This document shows, piece after piece, positions 42,876-49,545 of a DNA stretch of 64,000 nucleotides. A model generated the notes under the pieces. The model worked only from the letters and a program-made list of their open reading frames with translations, did not search any database and was not told where the DNA came from. Position numbers and translations under genes: made by a program. The DNA comes from Catenulispora yoronensis (lineage in GTDB: Bacteria > Actinomycetota > Actinomycetes > Streptomycetales > Catenulisporaceae), in assembly GCF_039531695.1 (NCBI RefSeq), contig NZ_BAAAQN010000004.1, positions 186,001-250,000 of the forward strand. The letters run 5' to 3'. How positions within the stretch are numbered: the first letter of the stretch is position 1; each line of letters starts with the position of its first letter.

Positions 42876-42905
42876 AGGATATCAGGGTGGCTATGGGGCG
42901 CTCAA
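42876..42905 (-). promoter_or_regulatory. Promoter of the trpS leader
   Basis: TTGAGC (42900-42905), 18 nt, TATCCT (42876-42881), then 6 nt to the GTG. The -35 overlaps the stop codon of the upstream GNAT gene, so trpS has its own promoter. Confidence 0.65.
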
Positions 42906-43396
42906 ACAACCGGCAGCAGAAAGGTCAGCAGCGCCTTGCCCGGGGCGTACTCCCAGTCCCGTTCCGGGATCCGCTGGAATCCCAGGCGCTCGTACAGCCG
43001 CTGCGCGGCCGCCATCTGCGGTTTCGTCGACAGCACCAGGGCGCCGCGGTCCTCGGCGCGGGCCCGGTCCGCGCAGTGCCGCACCAGGGCCTCCCCGACG
43101 CCGCGGCCGCGGGCGGCGTGGGCGGTGGCCAGCATCCGGATCTCGGCCTCGACGCCGCGGGCTATGTCGGCGAACTCGCTGCCGGCCACCGTGTAGACGG
43201 CGGCGCCGACGACCGTGCCGGCCTCGTCCACGGCCACCAGCTGCCAGGTGCCCTCGGCGGCGTGGCGGGCGGCGGTGTCGCGCAGCCGCGGCAGATACGT
43301 CGGCTCGGCCAGCGCGTCGACCTGATAGGCGGTGGCGGTCAGGTCCCCGGCGGCGGCCAGGTCCTGCGGAAGGGCTTCACGAATGGTGATCTGCAC
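42902..43396 (-). CDS. GNAT-family N-acetyltransferase
   Basis: 164 residues. The acetyl-CoA-binding motif A reads RMLATAHAARGRGVGEALVR, and the C-terminal motif B AQRLYERLGFQRI is present. It transfers an acetyl group to an amine of unknown substrate in the cytoplasm. GTG at 43394-43396 gives VQITIREALPQDL, the usual GNAT start; no ribosome binding site is visible and CACAAT lies about 8 nt upstream. Its stop codon abuts the trpS leader promoter. Confidence 0.85.
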   Translation of the reverse strand: MQITIREALPQDLAAAGDLTATAYQVDALAEPTYLPRLRDTAARHAAEGTWQLVAVDEAGTVVGAAVYTVAGSEFADIARGVEAEIRMLATAHAARGRGVGEALVRHCADRARAEDRGALVLSTKPQMAAAQRLYERLGFQRIPERDWEYAPGKALLTFLLPVV

Positions 43397-43742
43397 AGCC
43401 GTTGATTGTGCCCGACCTGCCCGGCCGCGTGCGGGCCCGTCCCGGGGCGTCGGCACCGGTGCCGGTTCGGGCGCCGGTTCAGGTGCCGGTTCAGGTGCCG
43501 GTACAGGTGTCCGCGGGCCGCGACGGCGGCTACGGCCGGGCGCGTCGCGGACCCGACCGCGGCTCGACGCGCGCCCGGAGAGTGTGACAGTACGGCCACG
43601 ATCAGGTGATCCGGGAGTGTGTGCGCCGTCACAGCGCCCCCGGATGGTCCTATGATCGCGCTCGGTAGTCGTTCGGAAGCCGTGCAGGCGGCGGCGCGGG
43701 CCGGGTCATCGGTGTCCCGGCCCGCCGATGGAGGTGGTCGCG
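43397..43742. other. Intergenic region with a 12-bp tandem repeat
   Basis: About four copies of a GGTGCCGGTTCA-like 12-mer occur at 43453-43507. The rest shows no gene. A GTGTGACAG and GCCGTCACAG pair lies closer to the GGDEF-EAL gene. Confidence 0.5.
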
Positions 43743-45449
43743 GTGTCCGGTCAGAAGATGTCCATGGCGCACGCCGACGTGGCCGCGGGCCGCTCGTCCG
43801 CGCCGTGGGCCGACGAGCTCACGGGGCTGCCGAACCGGGCGATGCTGGCCCGGTGGCTGGAGGCGCGGACCGGGGCGCGGGCCCGGCCCGGGCAGCGCAT
43901 CGGGTTGTGCAGCGTCGATCTGGACGGGTTCCGCCAGATCAACGCGCTGCTGGGATTCGGAGCCGGCGACCGGTTCCTGGCGGCGGTCGCGGCGCGGCTG
44001 CGGACAGTGCTGGAGCCCGGCGGGCACCTGCTGGCGCGGACCGGCGGCGACGAGTTCGCGGTGCTGGTCGACTACGGCGGCGAAGCCGGGGACGGTGAAG
44101 CAGCCGGCGCGGGCGTAGGCACCGGCGCGGGTGCTGGTACTGGCACCGGTGCGGGTGCGGGTGCGGGTGCGGGTGCGGGTGCGGGTGCGGGTGCGGGTGC
44201 GGGTGCGGGTGGGAGCGTGGGCACCGGGCTCGGTGCCGGCGTGGACGGGCAGGAGCCGACCGGGCCGACACTGCGAGCGGCGGGTTCGGGCCCTGCCCCC
44301 GGCCCTGCTCCCGGCTCGCCCCCCGGTTCCGGAATGGTGGAGCGCGTCGCCGAGCGAGTGCTGGCGGCGTTGCGGGACCCGCTGCGCGTGGAGGGCCGCG
44401 ACCTGACCGTCACCGGTTCCATCGGCGCGGTCGAGGCCCTGGCCGCCGCCTCGGCGCCGGAGGACCTGATGCGGGCCGCGGATCTGGCGCTGTACTGGGC
44501 CAAGGGCGAGGGCCGGGACCGGTGGACCCTGTTCGACGCCGAACGCGCCGGAGCCGACGTGGCCAGGTACCGGCTGGCCGCCGACCTGCCCGCAGCAGTG
44601 GAGTCCGGGCAGTTCTACTGCGAGTACCAGCCGATCGTGTCGCTGGCCGACGGCGCCGTCACCGGCGTCGAAGCGCTCGTACGGTGGCGACATCCCCGGT
44701 TCGGGGTGGTGCCGCCGGACCGGTTCATCGCGCTGGCCGAGGACTCCGGGCTGATCGTGGAGCTGGGCCGGCGGATCCTGGCCGAGGCCTGCCAGGCCGC
44801 CGCGACCTGGCCGGACTCCCCGGGCCAGCCGGCGCCGCCGGTGTCGGTGAACGTGGCGGTACGGCAGTGCCGGGACCCGCGGCTGATGGGTCACGTGATG
44901 TCGGCGCTCGCCGACTCCGGGCTCGCGCCGGAGCGGCTGCGGCTGGAGATCACCGAGTCGGCGCTGCTGCCCGGTGACGACGCCGCCCAGGCCACGTTGC
45001 GGGCGCTGGCCGACAAGGGGGTGGCGATCGCGGTCGACGACTTCGGCACCGGCTATTCGAACCTGTCGCATCTGCGGCGGCTGCCGGTGCACATCCTGAA
45101 GATCGACGGCACGTTCGTCGCCGGACTGGCCTCGGCCTCGGTGTCCGGCGGCGGCCCGGGCGGCGGCTCCGGTCCTGGTACTGGCTCCGGTACCGGCTCG
45201 GGCACCAACGCCGGTGTCGGCGGGACGCTCGGCGCCGCGGGCGCGGACGAGCAGATCATCGCCACCGTCACCGCGCTCGGGCACGCGCTGGGCCTGACCG
45301 TGACCGCCGAGGGCGTGGAGACCGCCGGACAGCTGGAGACCGTGCGGCGGCTCGGCGTGGACACCGGGCAGGGCTGGCTGTTCTCCCGGGCGCTGCCGGC
45401 CGCCGGGATCAGGGATCTGCTGGCGCGCGGGGCGCCGTTGGCCGCCTGA
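43743..45449 (+). CDS. GGDEF-EAL cyclic-di-GMP enzyme
   Basis: 568 residues. A diguanylate cyclase domain (DELTGLPNRAML, then CSVDLDGFRQINALLG and RTGGDEFAVL) is followed by an EAL phosphodiesterase domain (GVEALVRWRHP, NVAVRQ, LEITESALL, AVDDFGTGYSNLSHL, ILKIDGTFV, EGVETAGQL). Both signature motifs are intact, so it could make or break c-di-GMP. No N-terminal sensor domain or membrane helix is present. Two low-complexity inserts interrupt it: a Gly-Ala run right after the GGDEF loop (residues about 125-155) and a Gly/Ser/Thr-rich stretch in the EAL domain before AGADEQIIATVTALGHA. The GTG at 43743 has GGAGGTGG upstream, better than the ATG 15 nt earlier. Confidence 0.92.
   Translation: MSGQKMSMAHADVAAGRSSAPWADELTGLPNRAMLARWLEARTGARARPGQRIGLCSVDLDGFRQINALLGFGAGDRFLAAVAARLRTVLEPGGHLLARTGGDEFAVLVDYGGEAGDGEAAGAGVGTGAGAGTGTGAGAGAGAGAGAGAGAGAGAGGSVGTGLGAGVDGQEPTGPTLRAAGSGPAPGPAPGSPPGSGMVERVAERVLAALRDPLRVEGRDLTVTGSIGAVEALAAASAPEDLMRAADLALYWAKGEGRDRWTLFDAERAGADVARYRLAADLPAAVESGQFYCEYQPIVSLADGAVTGVEALVRWRHPRFGVVPPDRFIALAEDSGLIVELGRRILAEACQAAATWPDSPGQPAPPVSVNVAVRQCRDPRLMGHVMSALADSGLAPERLRLEITESALLPGDDAAQATLRALADKGVAIAVDDFGTGYSNLSHLRRLPVHILKIDGTFVAGLASASVSGGGPGGGSGPGTGSGTGSGTNAGVGGTLGAAGADEQIIATVTALGHALGLTVTAEGVETAGQLETVRRLGVDTGQGWLFSRALPAAGIRDLLARGAPLAA
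44148..44210 (+). repeat. In-frame 6-bp minisatellite in the GGDEF domain
   Basis: GGTGCG is repeated about ten times and encodes a Gly-Ala run within the coding frame. Since the unit is a multiple of three, length changes would not break the protein. The run lies just after the active-site loop. Confidence 0.85.
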
Positions 45450-45535
45450 AGGGACTGTCGGAGCCTCTGAGGGAACTGCCGGGACGCCTGCCGAGGCTCC
45501 TGAGGGAACTGTCAGAGGCTCCGAGGGAACTGCGG
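45445..45535. repeat. Imperfect tandem array starting at the GGDEF-EAL stop codon
   Basis: Copies of a TGAGGGAACTG word recur at about 20-30 nt intervals, beginning with the stop TGA itself. No gene lies in the rest of 45450-45906 apart from a terminator hairpin at 45736. Confidence 0.65.
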
Positions 45536-45735
45536 GGACCGGGAAGGAGCCGCCGCCGGGCGAGCGGACTTCGGCGTGGCGCGCGGGGGACGCGAAGAGG
45601 ACTTCCTTGCACCCAAAGGCCTGATCCTTTGCCGAGCCACTGGCACCGGGGCCCCTCGGCGCGGTCTGATGAGTGTGCCGGCTCACCGAGCCGGACCGTG
45701 TTGGACAAGCTCCCCCAGCGACACCGACACTCGAG

Positions 45736-45769
45736 CGGGCCGTGACCTTCGGACCAGGGTCACGGCCCG
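45736..45769 (+). terminator. Hairpin terminator downstream of the GGDEF-EAL gene
   Basis: 12-bp perfect arms CGGGCCGTGACC and GGTCACGGCCCG with a 10-nt loop, then TTCGGCTTTCC. Confidence 0.7.
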
Positions 45770-45894
45770 TTCGGCTTTCCAGACGCCTCGGTTTTCCTGC
45801 CTTGACCGCCCTGACCGCCCTGGCTGCCTTTCCCAGCCTTCCTGCCTTTCCGGGCGCGCCGATAATTCCTCGCCGTCCCCGGCACCGCGCTGGC

Positions 45895-45900
45895 TACGCT
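45895..45900 (+). promoter_or_regulatory. Candidate -10 box (TACGCT) for the MOSC gene
   Basis: TACGCT ends six nt before the ATG at 45907 and there is no ribosome binding site, so a leaderless mRNA is plausible. Confidence 0.4.
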
Positions 45901-45906
45901 GGGCCC

Positions 45907-46671
45907 ATGACTTCCGGATCTTTCCAGGTGGTGGGCTCGGTGGCCACGCTGTGGCGCTACCCGGTGAAATCGATGCGGGGCGAGCGGCCGGCCAGCGCCG
46001 CCGTGGACCGGCGCGGCCTGGTCGGGGACCGGCTGTGGGCGGTGTGGGACGCCGAGGGCCGGTTCGGGTCGTGCAAAGACTCGCGGCGGTTCCGGCGCAT
46101 GGACGGGCTGCTGGACTTCGGCACCGCCTACCCCGACGATCCGGTCGAGGCCGCGGACTGCGAACCACAGCTGGTGGCGCCGGACGGGACCCGATACCCG
46201 GTGCCGTCAGCGGCCGCGGACAGCGCCGTGCGGGCGCATCTGCGGCGCGGCGACGTGCGGCTGGCCCCCGAAGGCGACACGCCGCACCACGACGCCGCGC
46301 CGCTGCACCTGGTGTCCACCGCCACGCTGGACTGGTACCGGCAGGCGCTGGAGGACGTGCCCACCGACGAGCGGCGGCTGCGCCCAAACCTGGTCGTGCG
46401 GCTGCCCGGCGCGGCAGCGTTCGCCGAGGACGGCTGGGCCGGCCGGCGCCTGCGCATCGGCCAAGGCCCCGGCGCGGTGCTGGCCCGGTGGGCGAAGACC
46501 ACCGAGCGGTGCCGGACGTTGAACGTCGCCCAGGACGACCTGCCCTACACCTCACGAGGACTGAAATCCCTGGCCGGACGCGACCTGAACCTGGGCGTGT
46601 ACCTGGAAGTGCTGGAAGGCGGACGAGTCCACGTGGGCGACCCGATCGCGGTGGAGGCCGACCATGGCTGA
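45907..46671 (+). CDS. MOSC-domain protein
   Basis: 254 residues. The N-terminal beta-barrel has the WRYPVKSMRGERPASAAVD and GLVGDRLWAVWD motifs. The MOSC domain has RPNLVVRLPGAAAFAEDGW, the cysteine in KTTERCRTLNV and LNLGVYLEVLEGG. MOSC proteins bind sulfur carriers or molybdenum-cofactor intermediates and reduce N-hydroxylated compounds in some cases. It overlaps the following acetyltransferase ORF by 8 nt, so the two are co-translated. Confidence 0.9.
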   Translation: MTSGSFQVVGSVATLWRYPVKSMRGERPASAAVDRRGLVGDRLWAVWDAEGRFGSCKDSRRFRRMDGLLDFGTAYPDDPVEAADCEPQLVAPDGTRYPVPSAAADSAVRAHLRRGDVRLAPEGDTPHHDAAPLHLVSTATLDWYRQALEDVPTDERRLRPNLVVRLPGAAAFAEDGWAGRRLRIGQGPGAVLARWAKTTERCRTLNVAQDDLPYTSRGLKSLAGRDLNLGVYLEVLEGGRVHVGDPIAVEADHG

Positions 46672-47686
46672 GACAAGCACCGGGACCGGAACCACCGGCC
46701 GGAACCAGCCGCTCGGCGACACCGAACTACGGCTGATGCAGCGGCTGGCCCAGCAGATCACCGCCACCGACCTGGAACTCGTCAACAGCGACGCCACCTA
46801 CGGGGAACTGGCCTGGAACTGGGGCCGGGCCCACCGTGCCGAGAGCGGCAGCTGGCGACACCGGCTGTGGTTCGACGGCACCGACGGTACCGACCGCACC
46901 GACCTCATCGCCTGGGCCTGGGCGGCACTGCCCCGCGAAGTCCCCCGCGCCGACGGCACCGTCCGCGACTACACCGACGCCTACCTGACCTACCAGATCC
47001 ACCCCGACCACAACACCCTGATCGACGACGTCATCGGCTGGTACGAACAGACCGCCGCCGGTGTGCGGCGCACCCTGGTGACACAGGCCGCCGACCAGGT
47101 CGCACAAGCCCGCTGGGCCGCCCACGGCTACACCCCCGAATCCGACAGCACCGACGACAGCACCTCCGACAGCAGCGCCGACGACGGCGACTGGACCCAG
47201 CTGAACACCCGAGACCTGGAGGACATCGAAACCCCGGACCTGCCCGACGGATTCGCGTTCACCACCGCCGCCGACGCCGGACCCGGCGCCACCGTGCGGG
47301 CCCACCTGGCCGCCTGGCCGGCCTCCACCATGACCGACGACGCCTACCAAGGCCTGCTCCAAGCCCCCGGCTACCGGCCCGACCTGCACCTGCTGATCCA
47401 GGCCCCCGACGGCACCATGGCCGCCTCGGCCGTCATGTGGCTCGACCCGGCCAACGCCACCGTCGAGTTCGAACCCGTCGGCACCCACCCCGGGTTCCGC
47501 CGCCTGGGCCTGGGCCGCGCACTGGTGCTGCACGGCCTGCACACGGCGCGCGCCGCCGGTGCCTCGCATGCCACGGTCGCGTGTCTGGGTGCGCCGGCGC
47601 ATCCCAAGGCACGGGGGTTGTATTACAGCGTCGGGTTCCGGTACTTCTCCCGGGATGTTCTGCTGGCCAAGGCCGCCGTGCAGTGA
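46664..47686 (+). CDS. GNAT-family acetyltransferase domain protein
   Basis: 340 residues. An N-terminal half of unknown fold (about 1-190) is followed by a GNAT domain. Motif A lies at about residues 250-310: EFEPVGTHPGFRRLGLGRAL and LHTARAAGASHATV. The end is SVGFRYFSRDVLLAKAAVQ. Ser/Asp-rich linker segments (DSTDDSTSDSSADDGD) lie between the halves. The ORF starts inside the MOSC gene (8-nt overlap). The substrate is unknown. Confidence 0.82.
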   Translation: MAETSTGTGTTGRNQPLGDTELRLMQRLAQQITATDLELVNSDATYGELAWNWGRAHRAESGSWRHRLWFDGTDGTDRTDLIAWAWAALPREVPRADGTVRDYTDAYLTYQIHPDHNTLIDDVIGWYEQTAAGVRRTLVTQAADQVAQARWAAHGYTPESDSTDDSTSDSSADDGDWTQLNTRDLEDIETPDLPDGFAFTTAADAGPGATVRAHLAAWPASTMTDDAYQGLLQAPGYRPDLHLLIQAPDGTMAASAVMWLDPANATVEFEPVGTHPGFRRLGLGRALVLHGLHTARAAGASHATVACLGAPAHPKARGLYYSVGFRYFSRDVLLAKAAVQ

Positions 47687-47746
47687 CGGCGGCAGCAACC
47701 GTTGGGGGGATGGCCGGGTACGGGCGGGTGCGGGTCGGAACAGGGG

Positions 47747-47950
47747 TCAGGATCGGGACAGGAAGTGGAACCCGAGCCACCACCACACGAACAGGATCCC
47801 GAGCCGTCCCCATTTCTCCCGCATCACGAATCCGATGAGCTGGGAGAAGGTGGGGATGCGGCTGCCGGGGCGGCGGGCGAACGCTTCCACGGTCAGGCAG
47901 GCCAGGCCGACCACGACGTAGCCGAGGATGGTGATGACGCGGCTGCTCAT
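47747..47950 (-). CDS. Small two-helix membrane protein (DUF6186-like)
   Basis: 67 residues with helices VITILGYVVVGLACLTVEAFA and GRLGILFVWWWLGFHFL and a basic GSRIP loop between them. The arrangement resembles the actinobacterial DUF6186 family as I recall it; the role is unknown. Its ATG at 47948-47950 overlaps the stop codon of the upstream membrane gene as ATGA, so translation is coupled. There is no ribosome binding site of its own. Confidence 0.65.
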   Translation of the reverse strand: MSSRVITILGYVVVGLACLTVEAFARRPGSRIPTFSQLIGFVMREKWGRLGILFVWWWLGFHFLSRS

Positions 47951-48417
47951 CGGCGCACCACCCAGACTCCGACGGCCAGCCACAGGGCGTAGCCGGCGGC
48001 GCGGGCGAACGGCGGGTCGATGAGCGGGCCCATCAGGATCGACAGGGTCGGGTGGGCCGGGGTGGAGCCGCGCACGGCCGCGTACAGCTCCCAGATGCCG
48101 AACACGACGGCGACGGCGGCCCACGGCAGGGCGCCTTTGCCGTCGATGTGGTCGGGGGCGGGGAAGTGGGGGGTGGCGGGGCGCATCGCGTACCAGACCA
48201 GGGCGGCGCCGGGCAGCAGGGTGGCCAGTTCGGCGGGGGCGGTGAGGCGGCGCAGGCTGCCGGCGATGAGGGCGTAGCCGGTGCCGACCAGCAGCCAGGT
48301 GATCATGGCGTGGGTGGGGCGGGTCGGGTGCAGGGGGGTCGGCGCGTCGGCGGGGTACGCGGCCGGGTTGCCGGAGGATTCGGCCTTGCGGCCCACCGGC
48401 AGAGAGTCCTGCGTCAT
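47947..48417 (-). CDS. Multi-pass membrane protein of unknown function
   Basis: 156 residues with about four helices: AMITWLLVGTGYALIAGSL, LATLLPGAALVWYAM, LPWAAVAVVFGIWELYAAV and AAGYALWLAVGVWVVRR. It overlaps the downstream 67-residue gene by ATGA; both probably act together in the membrane. AAGGAGCGGAAGC precedes the ATG. No function is known. Confidence 0.65.
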   Translation of the reverse strand: MTQDSLPVGRKAESSGNPAAYPADAPTPLHPTRPTHAMITWLLVGTGYALIAGSLRRLTAPAELATLLPGAALVWYAMRPATPHFPAPDHIDGKGALPWAAVAVVFGIWELYAAVRGSTPAHPTLSILMGPLIDPPFARAAGYALWLAVGVWVVRR

Positions 48418-48638
48418 CGCGGCTTCCGCTCCTTGCTCGTGCGTCGCCGGGGTCCAAGGGGGCACCTCGGCGTGGTTCCGCCCACATCTGTGGAATCGGC
48501 GTACCCGGATCGGCAGGAAACCACACCCTGCCGCGGCCCTGATAGCTCAGTGTGATCGCCGCAGCTTGTCCGGGTCGGTGCGGGTTGCCGGCAGGACCAC
48601 CGTTCGACCGGGTCGGTGCCGAGTGCTGTGATGGGGGT

Positions 48639-49412
48639 GTGTGCACCGCGATCGTGGACGTCGATCCCTCCTCAGCCGTTCCGGTCCTGCTGGCCGGTAT
48701 CCGTGACGAGTTCCACGACCGGTCCTGGGTCGGGCCGGGCCGGCACTGGCCCCGGGAGTATCCGGGGGTGGTCGGCGGGCAGGACCTGCTGGCGTCGGGC
48801 ACGTGGCTGGCGGCCGACCCGCCGGCGGTGCGGGCCGCGACGGTGTTGAACGGCTGGGGTGTGCTGGCGCCGCAGTCGGCGCGGCTGTCGCGGGGCGATC
48901 TGGCGTTGCGGTTCGCCGCCGGCGGCGCGGAGGCGGTGGCCGATCTGCCGCTGGCGCGGTACGACCCGTTCCTGCTGGTGTGCGCGACCGTCGAGGAGGT
49001 GTTCCTGCTGTCCTGGGACGGCCGCCGCCCGGCACGTCGGGTGCTGGGGCCGGGCCTGCACCTGGTGGTGAACAGCGGCCTGGAAGGTGCGGACTCCGAC
49101 GAGGGCCCGGGCGTGGAGCAGATGGCGGCGCGGATCAAGTACTTCCGTCCGCAGCTGGCGGCGGCGCCGCGGCCCGAGCCGGTGGGCGGCGTGTCGACGC
49201 GGCAGGCGTGGGGCCCGTGGCTGCCGCTGGTCGACGGCGCCGGCTTGGACTCCTCCGACGAGCGCGCACTGCTGGTGCGGCGGCCGCTGGGCGAGCGGAC
49301 GTGGGGCACCACGTCGGTGTCGCTGGTGGGTCTGCGCCGCGACGGGCTGCGGTACGACTTCAACGCCGAGCCCGGGGACCCGGACGGGTGGACGGCCGTC
49401 GTCGACGACTGA
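48639..49412 (+). CDS. NRDE/TANGO2-family protein
   Basis: 257 residues. The N-terminus is MCTAIV with Cys2, the hallmark Ntn-like nucleophile of this family, followed by LLAGIRDEFHDRSW, where the usual NRDE motif is present as IRDE. NGWGVLAP and WDGRRPARRVLGPGLHLVVN follow. The function is not settled in bacteria; the family is linked to lipid and haem metabolism in eukaryotes. The start GTG at 48639 was chosen so that Cys is residue 2, with GGGGG upstream. It converges on the acylase gene through a hairpin. Confidence 0.8.
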   Translation: MCTAIVDVDPSSAVPVLLAGIRDEFHDRSWVGPGRHWPREYPGVVGGQDLLASGTWLAADPPAVRAATVLNGWGVLAPQSARLSRGDLALRFAAGGAEAVADLPLARYDPFLLVCATVEEVFLLSWDGRRPARRVLGPGLHLVVNSGLEGADSDEGPGVEQMAARIKYFRPQLAAAPRPEPVGGVSTRQAWGPWLPLVDGAGLDSSDERALLVRRPLGERTWGTTSVSLVGLRRDGLRYDFNAEPGDPDGWTAVVDD

Positions 49413-49463
49413 TGGCTGACGGCTGATAGCTGATGGCTGGCGACTGGTAGCTGGCGGCTGGCG
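49413..49463. repeat. Tandem array of GCTGA-type 10-mers at the stop codon of the NRDE gene
   Basis: Starting with the TGA stop (49410-49412), GCTGATGGC, GCTGACGG and GCTGATAGC words continue for about 50 nt. Confidence 0.55.
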
Positions 49464-49474
49464 AAAAAGACCGT

Positions 49475-49521
49475 CGGGTCTTGTCCGCGCGCGCAGCTCA
49501 CGTACGCGCGGACAAGACCCG
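49475..49521. terminator. Strong hairpin between convergent genes
   Basis: 17-bp perfect arms (CGGGTCTTGTCCGCGCG and complement) with a 13-nt loop. On the minus strand TTTTT follows a few bases later, so it is a good terminator for the acylase gene. Confidence 0.85.
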
Positions 49522-49545
49522 AACCTGTGTGCGTCCCGGCGGCTC

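Noticed and set aside
41309..43405. 698-residue plus-strand ORF opposite trpS and the GNAT gene
   Set aside because: It is a Gly/Val-rich shadow that runs across two well-supported genes and the attenuator.
44141..44215. CRISPR-like array
   Set aside because: The repeat is a 6-bp in-frame minisatellite with no spacers.
43650..45686. 678-residue minus-strand ORF opposite the GGDEF-EAL gene
   Set aside because: The plus strand carries all catalytic motifs; this one is Arg/Gly/Thr-rich with repeats.
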